NCBI RefSeq assembly: GCF_007859765.1
Contig: NZ_SIHJ01000002.1
Span: 682,001-746,000 of the forward strand
From: Posidoniimonas corsicana
GTDB taxonomy: Bacteria > Planctomycetota > Planctomycetia > Pirellulales > Lacipirellulaceae
Direction of reading: 5' to 3'
Length of the DNA: 64,000 nt
A program made the position numbers and the translations under genes. The first letter of the stretch is position 1, and the number at the start of each line of letters is the position of its first letter. Shown one piece after another: positions 51,028-59,096 of this stretch. Below the pieces are notes generated by a model. It was not told the origin of the DNA and ran no database searches. It saw nothing but the letters and a program-made list of their open reading frames with translations.

Positions 51028-51041
51028 CCAACCGTACAAAA

Positions 51042-51123
51042 CCACAGAGTCACCGAGGACAGAGAGCACAGCGTCGGGCGGCGCCCGGTGCTGGCTTGCT
51101 CTGTGCTCTCAGTGACTCTGTGG
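51042..51123. repeat. Long hairpin, CCACAGAGTCAC type
   Basis: The left arm starts CCACAGAGTCACCGAG (51042) and runs to GAGCACAG (51071). The right arm is 51099-51123 (CTCTGTGCTCTCAGTGACTC...). They are complementary except for one mismatch and a 5-6 base bulge in the left arm. It follows the stop of the SET-domain gene (minus strand) by about 20 bp and could end that transcript. Confidence 0.8.
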
Positions 51124-51143
51124 GGAATTGCAGCTCAGGGGTG

Positions 51144-51590
51144 TTAGACGCCAGCGGTCGCCGGGACCTCGGCCAGCCGTCCGGCCACGTAGCCACGACA
51201 GCGGTCCGCGCCGCACCGACACTCGAACGCCTTGAACAGGTAGTCCTCGGTGAGGTCGTAGTCCATGGTGAGCAGCTCGCCCGGCTCGATGTCGCGCACC
51301 GCGAGGTAGCGGCGTGTCGACGGGTCGAGCCGGCAGTTGGGGTCGCAGCTGTGCAGCACCTTGCCGGCCACGTAGGGGTCGTCGAGGTGCTGGTTGGGTC
51401 CGACCTGCAGGGTGAACTGGGTCACGTAGTCGCGCAGCACGCCGTTCATGCGGAACAGCAGCTCGCCGGCGCGGTAGCCGCGCAGCACCTCTACGCCCTG
51501 ACCACGGTGGTCGTCCACGTCGATGACGCGGAAGTCCTCTGCCTGGGGCTCGTCCGGGATCACAGGCAGGGAGCGGGGATAGATTCTCAT
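51144..51590 (-). CDS. SET-domain protein (putative lysine methyltransferase)
   Basis: The 148-residue protein is a compact SET domain with the expected motifs: HSCDPNC (80-86, the NHS/C-type substrate and AdoMet motif), GELLTMDYDLTE (104-115) and a post-SET-like cysteine set CRCGADRC (124, 126, 131). Bacterial SET proteins methylate lysine, sometimes on ribosomal or DNA-binding proteins, and some may be acquired from eukaryotes. Its start codon overlaps the stop of the AdoMet-decarboxylase-like gene (ATGA), so it is translated after that gene. The target is unknown. Confidence 0.85.
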   Translation of the reverse strand: MRIYPRSLPVIPDEPQAEDFRVIDVDDHRGQGVEVLRGYRAGELLFRMNGVLRDYVTQFTLQVGPNQHLDDPYVAGKVLHSCDPNCRLDPSTRRYLAVRDIEPGELLTMDYDLTEDYLFKAFECRCGADRCRGYVAGRLAEVPATAGV

Positions 51591-51979
51591 TTGCGGTAGA
51601 ACACCTCGCAGGTCACTGAGGAAGGGGAAAGGAAGTCGTCCAAGACTCGCCTGACGGTCGCTTCTTCAAATTCTTTACAGCTAAAGACGTCCAGGTACAT
51701 GTCGCGGTGGGCGTCGTTCGTGTGGATCACAATGGCGGAGGTCTCGATCAGCTGCACGCCGGAGATGCCGGTCTCGATGCCGCCGCCGAAGCGGGCGACG
51801 ATGGGGTCGCCGTAGCGGACCATGTCGATGTCGTCGGCCATGACCTGCAGGAACTTGGACATCCGCTCGACGGAGAGGATGTCGTCGCTGCAGCCGAGGC
51901 AGGTGGCGATCAGGTGCTGGCCGTAGTGGGCCTGGCCGTTGTGCTGGATGCGGCGATACTCCGCTAGCGCAGTCGTCAT
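51587..51979 (-). CDS. AdoMet-decarboxylase-like (SpeD/SpeH-family) protein with altered processing motif
   Basis: The 130-residue protein has the size and order of short bacterial AdoMet decarboxylases: HYGQHLIATCLGC near the N-terminus, then GISGVQLIETSAIVIHT and YLDVFSCKEF. Aligned to the classical block, Ser81 takes the place of the pyruvoyl serine, His86 is 5 residues later and Cys101 is 20 later. That is the spacing of Ser63, His68 and Cys83 in T. maritima AdoMetDC. The usual Glu-Ser-His is Thr80-Ser81-Ala82, so the cleavage-site Glu and the next His are missing. It may be a non-processing or neofunctionalised homologue. It is coupled to the SET-domain gene. Confidence 0.75.
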   Translation of the reverse strand: MTTALAEYRRIQHNGQAHYGQHLIATCLGCSDDILSVERMSKFLQVMADDIDMVRYGDPIVARFGGGIETGISGVQLIETSAIVIHTNDAHRDMYLDVFSCKEFEEATVRRVLDDFLSPSSVTCEVFYRK

Positions 51980-52261
51980 CAGGGGGCTCCTGAGAAAGGG
52001 AGGGCTCGGTCCGTACCGGCAGCCGTTGGGGAAACGGTTTGCGGGATGCGGTGACTGCTTAGAGGCAGTTCAGAGCGTTAAGCGAAAGGCGCCGAACATT
52101 CCGACCAACGAATCGAAGGCGGCCGCCAAAGTGGGTTAGCTGGAGCAATGTTATCGACAACCTCCCCACTAGGTAAGATGAGTTTCTGAATTTTTCTGGT
52201 ATCGGGAATCCCGGCCCAACCCGGCCGCCAACCACCACAGGATGCTGGCATCGACTCCCCT
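51980..52261. other. Intergenic gap between the AdoMetDC-like gene and DUF2071 gene
   Basis: This is the divergent control region. A low-GC section lies at about 52080-52200. From 52190 onward one frame is open and continues into the DUF2071 gene, but it has no ATG, GTG or TTG. No repeat or terminator is evident. Confidence 0.5.
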
Positions 52262-52342
52262 GGAACCCATCCGGCATTCGAACGGCAGGACCACCGCCCG
52301 TGGCCGGTCCCCACGCGGCGCTGGTCGTGGCGGCAGAGCTGG

Positions 52343-53014
52343 TTGGAGCTGCTGTTCGCCCACTGGCCGCTGGAGCCCGGGCTGGTCGCGCCGCTGCTGC
52401 CGCCGGGGCTGGAGCTCGACACGTGGGACGGCGCCGCGTGGCTCGGCGTGGTGCCGTTCCGCATGGAGGGCGTCAGCCGCCGCCCGCTGCCGGACCTGCC
52501 CGGCGTGTCGGCATTCCCCGAGCTGAACGTCCGCACGTACGTGACCCGGGGCGGCAAGCCGGGCGTGTGGTTCCTCAGCCTGGACGCGACCAACCGCCTG
52601 GCGGTGTGGGCCGCGCGGCGGTGGTTCCACCTGCCGTACCACCACGCACGGATCGATACCCGCCGCACGACAGACGGGGTCACCTACCTTTCCGAACGGG
52701 ACGACTGCCAGGCGTGCTTCGCCGCCGAGTACCGCCCGACCGCGCCGCCGCGGGAGTCAGAACCGGGCACGGTGGAGCACTGGCTGACCGAGCGGTACTG
52801 CCTGTACGCGCCGCTGCCGTCCGGCGGGCTGACCTGCACCGAGGTGCACCACCCGCCGTGGCCGCTGCAGCCGGCCGAAGCGGAGTTCGCCCTCAACACG
52901 ATGGCGGCGCCGCACGGGCTGAGCTGCGATGGGCCGCCAACCTACTTGCACTACGCCGAGAGGTTGGACGTGGTGGTCTGGTCGCCCGAGCGGCTGAAGG
53001 GCCCCAGCGGGTGA
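52343..53014 (+). CDS. DUF2071 (YqjF-like) protein, 5' end unclear
   Basis: The first canonical start in the frame is TTG at 52343 (MELLFAHWPLEPGLVAPLLP), giving 223 residues. DUF2071 marks are PPGLELDTWDGAAWLGVVPF, FPELNVRTYVTRGGKPGVWF and WFHLPYHHARIDTRR. In the same frame upstream of 52343, codons read DHRPWPVPTRRWSWRQSW, which matches the normal N-terminus of the family. That part has no ATG, GTG or TTG before the stop at 52187. An ATG at 52242 is out of frame. The gene may use a rare start, carry a frameshift, or contain a sequencing error. The role of the family is unknown. Confidence 0.7.
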   Translation: MELLFAHWPLEPGLVAPLLPPGLELDTWDGAAWLGVVPFRMEGVSRRPLPDLPGVSAFPELNVRTYVTRGGKPGVWFLSLDATNRLAVWAARRWFHLPYHHARIDTRRTTDGVTYLSERDDCQACFAAEYRPTAPPRESEPGTVEHWLTERYCLYAPLPSGGLTCTEVHHPPWPLQPAEAEFALNTMAAPHGLSCDGPPTYLHYAERLDVVVWSPERLKGPSG

Positions 53015-53030
53015 CCGGACAACTCAGCGG

Positions 53031-54359
53031 CTACAGGTCGTACCCGTGGTGGAACTCGGGGCGGACGATTTTGGCGAGCTCGGGGGCGCCGACCGGCGTC
53101 ATCGCCTGCGCATCCCACTCGACGCGGCGGCCGGGCGTTTCGGCCTCGTCGGCGGCCCACACGGCCAGGTTGCCGAGCAGCACCGTTTCGGTGAGCGGAC
53201 CGCCGGAGTCGACAAAGTTGGACACCGCCGGGGCGCCTCCACGGATGGCGCGGATGAACTCGTCGAAGTGGCCTGGGGAGCGTTCGAACTCCACCTCGGG
53301 CTCGGCGAGGTCGCCGATCAGCTCGAACGAGCTGCCGTACGCGTCGGGCGAGTAGAGCGTGCCCTTCTCGCCGATGATGATCACTCCGTTGCCGGCGAGC
53401 TCCTCCTTGCCGACCAGCGACGCGTCGGGGCGTTTGCCGCCGTCGTACCAGGTGAGCTTGAGGGCGTCGCGGGACTCGTTGGAGGGGAACTCGAAATCGA
53501 TCACCGACCAGTTGGGGTAGCTGTCGCGGTTGTGCCCGGAGGTGGTCGCCTGCACGGCGATCGGGTCGCGCAGGCCGAGCGCGTAGAACGGCATGTTGAG
53601 CACGTGGCAGGCCATGTCGCCCAGGGCGCCGGTGCCGAAGTCCCACCAGCCGCGCCACTTGAACGGGTGGTAGATCGACGCGTAGGGGCGGCCGGGCGCG
53701 GGCCCGACAAACAGGTCCCAGCTGACGTGCCCCGGGACGGCGGCGCCGGCCGGCCGGTCGATCCCCTGCGGCCACCAGCCGCCGCAGCGGTCGGTCCACG
53801 CGTGCACCTGGCTGATCTTGCCGAGCGCGCCCGACTGGATCACGGCGGCGGACTTGCGGGCCGCGTTGAGCGACGCCCCCTGGTTGCCCATCTGGGTCGC
53901 GACGCCGTGCTCCTTGGCGAGCTCGGCCAGCCGGCGGGCCTCCCAGATGGAGTGCGTGAGCGGCTTCTGGCAGAAGCAGTGCTTGCCGAGCCGCATCGCC
54001 GCCGCGGCGGCGACCGCGTGGGTGTGGTCCGGTGTGCTGACGGTGACCGCGTCGATCTTGTCGCCCAGCTCGTCGAGCATCGCCCGAAAGTCGGCGTACC
54101 GCTTGGCCTCGGCGAACCGCTCGCCGCCGGCCTTGGTGAGGGTGCGGGCGTCGATATCGCAAATCCCCACGACCCGACCGAAGCGTTTCGCGTCGTTCGA
54201 GTCCGAGTCGCCCTTGCCGCCGACGCCGATACATGCGAACTGCACCTGCTCGTTGGGCGATGAAGACTCCTGAGCCCTAAGCGGCCCGGCGGCCCAGTAG
54301 CCGGCGCCGGCCAGCGCGGCGGTCTGAAGGAAGCTTCGGCGATCGGTTCGGAGGGGCAT
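53031..54359 (-). CDS. Tat-exported Gfo/Idh/MocA-family oxidoreductase
   Basis: The product is 442 residues from the ATG at 54359. The leader TDRRSFLQTAALAGAGYW is a twin-arginine signal. The NAD(P)-binding part starts FACIGVGGKGDSDS; typical family blocks are CQKPLTHSIWEARRL (QKP replaces the usual EKP) and TQMGNQGASLNAARKS. The C-terminal alpha/beta domain includes WWDFGTGALGDMACHVLN. Such enzymes oxidise or epimerise sugars or inositols, and the many planctomycete members are exported. Substrate unknown. It lies downstream of the exopolysaccharide run on the same strand but with a 135-bp gap, so it may be separate. Confidence 0.88.
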   Translation of the reverse strand: MPLRTDRRSFLQTAALAGAGYWAAGPLRAQESSSPNEQVQFACIGVGGKGDSDSNDAKRFGRVVGICDIDARTLTKAGGERFAEAKRYADFRAMLDELGDKIDAVTVSTPDHTHAVAAAAAMRLGKHCFCQKPLTHSIWEARRLAELAKEHGVATQMGNQGASLNAARKSAAVIQSGALGKISQVHAWTDRCGGWWPQGIDRPAGAAVPGHVSWDLFVGPAPGRPYASIYHPFKWRGWWDFGTGALGDMACHVLNMPFYALGLRDPIAVQATTSGHNRDSYPNWSVIDFEFPSNESRDALKLTWYDGGKRPDASLVGKEELAGNGVIIIGEKGTLYSPDAYGSSFELIGDLAEPEVEFERSPGHFDEFIRAIRGGAPAVSNFVDSGGPLTETVLLGNLAVWAADEAETPGRRVEWDAQAMTPVGAPELAKIVRPEFHHGYDL

Positions 54360-54494
54360 CGGCGGGGGCTCAAGAGGGGGGCGAGGAGTTCGACGGGCCG
54401 ACTCGCCCGCCGCGATCGCCTGACCATACCGCACGGCGCGCGCGAAAGCAAAAGAATCCGCCTGAACCGTGCGGAGATCAGCAGCCCGCCCGGG

Positions 54495-56339
54495 CTAGGC
54501 CGCACGGCGTTGCTCTTCGAGGTAGTCCAGCCGCGGCACGACCTCGCCGAGCGCGTCACGGACCGCGTCCGCCGGCCCGTTCACGAGCGACGCCAGCCGG
54601 CCGATGTCGTGCGCGACACGCAGCAGGCTCTCGGCGTTGCTGTCGGCGACCATGATCTTCTCGTGGCTGGTCGGCTTGTGCCGCTCGGACTCGCCGTACA
54701 GCTCCTCGTACAGCTTCTCGCCGGGACGCAGCCCGGTGACCTCGATCTCGATGTCCTCACCGACGCGCAGGCCCGACAACCGGATCATGTCGCGCGCCAG
54801 GTCCATGATGCGGACAGGCTCGCCCATGTCGAGCACGAAGATCTCGCCGCCGCGGCCCATCGTGCCGGCCTGGATCACCAGCTGCGACGCCTCGGGGATC
54901 ATCATGAAGTACCGCACGATGTCTTGGTGCGTGACCGTCACCGGCCCGCCGCTCTCAATCTGCTGGCGGAACACTGGGACCACGCTGCCGGCCGAGTCGA
55001 GCACGTTGCCGAACCGCACGGTGGTGAACCGGCAGCTCGAACCGGCGGACCGGGCCTGCACGTAGCGCTCGGCGAGCTGCTTGCAGCTGCCCATTACGCT
55101 GGTCGGGTTGACCGCCTTGTCGGTGGAGATCATCACGAACGCGCCGGCGGCGAACTCGTCGGCCAAGTCGGCCACGTTTCGGGTTGCGAGCACGATGTTC
55201 TTGATCGCCTCGCCAGGGTGTTGCTCCATCAGCGGCACGTGCTTGTACGCCGCGGCGTGGAACACGACGTCCGGACGGTGCTCTTCGAACACGGCCCGCA
55301 TGCGGTCGGCGTCGGTGAGGTCGCCAAGGGCGACCTCGATGCAGGCGTCGGGCGCCAGGGCCCGGAGCTCCCGCTCGAGGAAGAACTGCCCGGTCTCGGA
55401 CCGGTCCAGCACCACCAGCTTGGCCGGCTTCACCCGGAGCAGCTGGCGGCAGATCTCCGATCCGATGCTGCCGGAGCTGCCGGTCACCAGGACCGTCCGC
55501 CCGTCGAGCCAGCTGCGCACCGCCTGCTGGTCGAAGTCGACCGCCTCGCGCCGCAGCAGGTCCTCGATCGCCACGCTCCGCGGCTGGACCGAAACATGCT
55601 CGTTGAGGATCTGCTGGTAGCTCGGCAGCACCTTGACCCGGAATCCGTGCTGCTGCGCTGTGTCGATGAGCCGCCGCACCTGCTTGCCGGGCAGCCCGCC
55701 GGTGATCAGCACCTCCTTGACGCCCAGTCGGCTGACAAGACCGGGGAGCTGATCGGCGCCGCCGACCACCGGAACGCCGCTGATGCTGCGGCCGCGGTGG
55801 GCGGGGTTGTCGTCGATGAAGCCCATCACCCGGCGGGGAGTGTCGGCGCTGGAGCGGACCGCCCTCAGCAACACCTCACCGTGGTCGTCAGCGCCGACAA
55901 TCAGGACCCGCGTTTGCTCGGTCGAGGCAGGGAGGAAGTGTGTCCGCGCGTAATGCAGCGCACGCGGCCACGCCCGCACGGCGCTCATCGCGAAGATGGT
56001 CGCGCCCCAGTCGATGAAAATCACCCCGCGGGGGATGGCGAGCATCGGCAGCAGAAAAAAGTCGATCAGCGTCAGCGCCACCGCGCCCGCGGTAGCCGCT
56101 TTGACGATGGCGGCCAGATCTTCGAAGCTGATATACCGCTGGTGCTGCTGGTGGACATCGTGCCAGAAGAAGGCCGCTATCTTCGCCAGCACCGCGAAGC
56201 CGATCGTGGCCCTCATCAGCTCCCAGTGGTGGGGCTCGCCGCCGTCGGCGAACCTCAGCGCGTACGCCAGCACGTAGGCGCCGGCGCAGGCCAGCGTCAG
56301 CAGCAGAAACCGCAGTCGGGTTGCGATCCGGGTCATCAT
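54495..56339 (-). CDS. Membrane-bound nucleotide-sugar dehydratase (FlaA1/WbpM/CapD type)
   Basis: From the ATG at 56339 the product is 614 residues. Four membrane segments lie in about the first 150 residues. A first Rossmann-like region (VLIVGADDHGEVLL, about 185) is followed by the catalytic SDR domain with VTGSSGSIGSE at about 281-292 and STDKAVNPTSVMGSCK at about 400-417. The Met/Lys replacing Tyr/Lys is the WbpM-type triad. It is expected to convert a UDP-N-acetylhexosamine to a 4-keto-6-deoxy sugar for the glycan. Its start overlaps the O-antigen-ligase-like stop (ATGA), so it is translationally coupled. Confidence 0.92.
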   Translation of the reverse strand: MMTRIATRLRFLLLTLACAGAYVLAYALRFADGGEPHHWELMRATIGFAVLAKIAAFFWHDVHQQHQRYISFEDLAAIVKAATAGAVALTLIDFFLLPMLAIPRGVIFIDWGATIFAMSAVRAWPRALHYARTHFLPASTEQTRVLIVGADDHGEVLLRAVRSSADTPRRVMGFIDDNPAHRGRSISGVPVVGGADQLPGLVSRLGVKEVLITGGLPGKQVRRLIDTAQQHGFRVKVLPSYQQILNEHVSVQPRSVAIEDLLRREAVDFDQQAVRSWLDGRTVLVTGSSGSIGSEICRQLLRVKPAKLVVLDRSETGQFFLERELRALAPDACIEVALGDLTDADRMRAVFEEHRPDVVFHAAAYKHVPLMEQHPGEAIKNIVLATRNVADLADEFAAGAFVMISTDKAVNPTSVMGSCKQLAERYVQARSAGSSCRFTTVRFGNVLDSAGSVVPVFRQQIESGGPVTVTHQDIVRYFMMIPEASQLVIQAGTMGRGGEIFVLDMGEPVRIMDLARDMIRLSGLRVGEDIEIEVTGLRPGEKLYEELYGESERHKPTSHEKIMVADSNAESLLRVAHDIGRLASLVNGPADAVRDALGEVVPRLDYLEEQRRAA

Positions 56340-59074
56340 TCCGGAGGGGTGGGTTCGTGAGTGTTCGTAGAATGGTCGATCAGCAGCGACGGTCGGCTCG
56401 CGACCCTGGGCCGCCGTTCGGCGCCCGGCAACGCGAGGCGGTGCTTGGCGATGTCCTGCAGCCACCGGCGGAGCGCCGAGTCATCGGGCTGACGGGCCAA
56501 GCACCAGCGGATGTGCGGGTCCGCCTCTTCGAGCCGCTCAGCGCGGAACAGGGCGGCGGCCAGGCCACGGCGGATGTAGAAGCACGCGGGACGGAGCCGG
56601 TAGGCCTGCTCCGCGCAGCGAACCGCTTGTCCGGTGTCCCCCAGTTCCTGATGGATGGTGGCCGCCTGCCACCAGTTGTGTGCCGCACGGTTGGGAAGCT
56701 CGGTCTGCTCGTTAAGTTCGGCGCACTGAAGCGCGTGCGTGGCCAGTGCGTGGAGGTCGGACTCCTCGCCGCGGAGCTTGTAAAACTGGTAGGCAGCGAA
56801 GGTGAGCCGCCAGTCCGGGTCGAACTCGGCGACAAACTCGTCGGCGGGCAGGGTCATGCTCACCACCGAGGCGAGCTTCATGCGGTGCGGGCCGGGCGCG
56901 TGCCCCGCCTGCTTCCACAGAGTAAGCGCTTGTTGCTCCTGGCCCGCCAGCAGCTTGTGCTTGCCAGCGTCGAACAGCACCGCCCCGTCGTGTGGGTTAA
57001 GCCGGAGCGCCTGGTCGACCAGCAACATCGTGTCGGCGCCTTGGCCAGCGCCGAGGAACGCGAGGTCTGCCAAGATCATGTAGGCCTCGCCCTGAAGTGG
57101 GCAGAGCCTGACCGCATTCACTGCAGCGTGGCGGGCGGACCAGAGCAGCTGGGAGTCATCGCCGAAAGCGCGCCGGAGCCAAGCGGCCGTTTCTTGTTCG
57201 GACTGAAACTGGGCGTCGTAGACGGTGTTGCGAACGTTGGCCAATCCCATGCCACCGCCGTCGTGCGCCTGGGTCAGCTCAAACCTGAGCAGGGACTGCC
57301 TGGCCAACCTGAGCTGCGATTGGGCGTCGCTCGGGCAGACCGCCAACGCCGCTTGCAGGTGTTCGATCATCTTGTCCGTGTAGTACACGCGGGATTCCAG
57401 GATCCGCTGCTCCGACTCGGCATTATCGCGTCCGACGCGGGCCTTGAGGCTCTCGTTGTATCGCTTCACCGCCACGTTTGTGCGGTCGTAGGCGTCGCGC
57501 TGGAAAGAGCTGCGGGCGGGTCCGACCAGCAGCAGCACGGCGACCGCGGCCATCGCCGTACCAAGGAATCCCTTGCCGGCGTCCCGCAATCCCCATGCCT
57601 TGCCGTGAGCACGTTGGGGCTGACCGGACTGCAGCTGAGACAGTCGCATTGCGCCCGCAGCCAGCATCACTACCGGCGCCAGGCAGGAGGGTATGAACCA
57701 GACGAAGTCGGCGATCGAATGGAAGAGAGACACCGCGAGAGCCGCCGAAATCGCGGCCCACAGCACGGTCGCCTCGGCGTCGCCCGAGTGCAGCACTCCT
57801 CGCATGCACCACGCGGCGGCGATCGCGATCGCCGTGGCCAGCAGGAGCACGCCCGCCAGGCCGGCCTCGGTGGCGACCTGCAGGTAACCGGATTCGGCGT
57901 GGGTGTAGTTAACGCCACTCGATTCCGTGAGGTACAACGGCGCCACCTGAGAGTGCGTTCCGGCGCCGTAGCCGACCAGCGGACTAGCGAAGAAGGCCGA
58001 TAGATTAGCCCGCCAGATCACCATCCGGTCACTGGTGTCCGCTAGTTCATCGAGCTCGCCCACGCTCACACCACCGGCCTTCCGCGAGAACTGCTCATAC
58101 TGAAACAGCGAGAGGGCGACTCCACACACAACGAGCACGAAGGCCCCGCGCACCAGCTGTGCCCTACCCACCCAGCCCGCGCGGGCCAGCACGGTGATGG
58201 TGACCAGCAGCCCAACGGTGTACGCCAGCAGCGCCCCGCGGGAGAACGTCAGCAGGATGGCGACGCCGGTCGCAAGCAGAGCAAGGATCCAAGCCGCCTC
58301 GCGAAGCTGTTGCTCGCGTGAGACCGCAGACTCTCCGGGGCGGCGCCGCTGAGCCGGAGTGGCTCGTTGCCTCCGACGGCGGACGGCCTCGACGAGCACG
58401 GCGCCGGCGCCTAGGGCGATGAAGTGGCCGCAGTGGTTTGGGTTGGTGAACGTCCCGATCGCGGCGCGGCTCGGATCACGGTGCGTCAGCGGAACGCACC
58501 AGAGGATCTGCTCTGCGCCGGTCAGGTATTGCGTCAACGCCAGCAGCGCCATGCCGGCCGACGCTATTCCAAGCCAGCGGACGAGCCGCTGTACGTCGTC
58601 GCGCGAGCGGACTCGTTGGGCGACCACTAGAAACAGCACCGCGTGCGTCAGCAGCGTTGCAAGGCTTGCCCGCGTGGCCGACGGGTCGAACGATAGGTGT
58701 CGCCAACCGCCAAACGGCGCCCCATTGCCCCAGGCGACAAGGCGGTCGTCCGCGGGCGGCGACACGGCGCCAACCAACCAGCTAGGAAGCTCGACCAGCT
58801 GCAGCATCAGCAGCAGCGGGGCGGCGATCACCAGTACATTCGCAGTTGGGTAGAGCTCTGCTGGCCGCCGCTTGGTCACGATGCCGTGCATCAACCAGGC
58901 GGACGCGGCGGTTAGCACCAGTCCGCTGTAGACTAGCAGCCCAAGGTCATGTCGGCCGCCGAAGAACAACGGCGCCGCCACCAAGACTCCCAGCAGGCAG
59001 GCGTCGGTCAGACGGAGCGGCCAGCCCCGCATGTCCGTCTCGGCCCAGCGTTGTCTCAGAGTGGTAGGGATCAT
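56336..59074 (-). CDS. O-antigen ligase/polymerase-like membrane protein with C-terminal TPR region
   Basis: The start at 59074 (MIPTTLRQRW) has AGGAG at good spacing and gives 912 residues; an upstream frame extension overlaps the Wzc-type gene. About 25-500 holds around a dozen hydrophobic segments with the O-antigen ligase Wzy_C landmarks: GTFTNPNHCGHFIALGAGA, SRGALLAY and VGYGAGTHSQVAPLY followed by HAESGYLQVATEAG. About 520-890 is soluble and built of tetratricopeptide-like helices (MIEHLQAALAVCPSDAQSQL, AVNAVRLCPLQGEAYMILA). It probably polymerises or ligates the exported polysaccharide, with the TPRs outside or in the periplasm. Confidence 0.88.
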   Translation of the reverse strand: MIPTTLRQRWAETDMRGWPLRLTDACLLGVLVAAPLFFGGRHDLGLLVYSGLVLTAASAWLMHGIVTKRRPAELYPTANVLVIAAPLLLMLQLVELPSWLVGAVSPPADDRLVAWGNGAPFGGWRHLSFDPSATRASLATLLTHAVLFLVVAQRVRSRDDVQRLVRWLGIASAGMALLALTQYLTGAEQILWCVPLTHRDPSRAAIGTFTNPNHCGHFIALGAGAVLVEAVRRRRQRATPAQRRRPGESAVSREQQLREAAWILALLATGVAILLTFSRGALLAYTVGLLVTITVLARAGWVGRAQLVRGAFVLVVCGVALSLFQYEQFSRKAGGVSVGELDELADTSDRMVIWRANLSAFFASPLVGYGAGTHSQVAPLYLTESSGVNYTHAESGYLQVATEAGLAGVLLLATAIAIAAAWCMRGVLHSGDAEATVLWAAISAALAVSLFHSIADFVWFIPSCLAPVVMLAAGAMRLSQLQSGQPQRAHGKAWGLRDAGKGFLGTAMAAVAVLLLVGPARSSFQRDAYDRTNVAVKRYNESLKARVGRDNAESEQRILESRVYYTDKMIEHLQAALAVCPSDAQSQLRLARQSLLRFELTQAHDGGGMGLANVRNTVYDAQFQSEQETAAWLRRAFGDDSQLLWSARHAAVNAVRLCPLQGEAYMILADLAFLGAGQGADTMLLVDQALRLNPHDGAVLFDAGKHKLLAGQEQQALTLWKQAGHAPGPHRMKLASVVSMTLPADEFVAEFDPDWRLTFAAYQFYKLRGEESDLHALATHALQCAELNEQTELPNRAAHNWWQAATIHQELGDTGQAVRCAEQAYRLRPACFYIRRGLAAALFRAERLEEADPHIRWCLARQPDDSALRRWLQDIAKHRLALPGAERRPRVASRPSLLIDHSTNTHEPTPPE

Positions 59075-59096
59075 GACGCGTGCTCTCCTGAGCGGC

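Larger units (their letters stand above)
50598..51143. other. Repeat-rich intergenic region
   Basis: The 546-bp gap holds no credible gene. It contains four TTTTGTCC-type words in two or three inverted pairs (50753-51027) and a long hairpin (51042-51123). Composition and elements match the other repeat-rich gap at 15195-16095. Confidence 0.75.
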
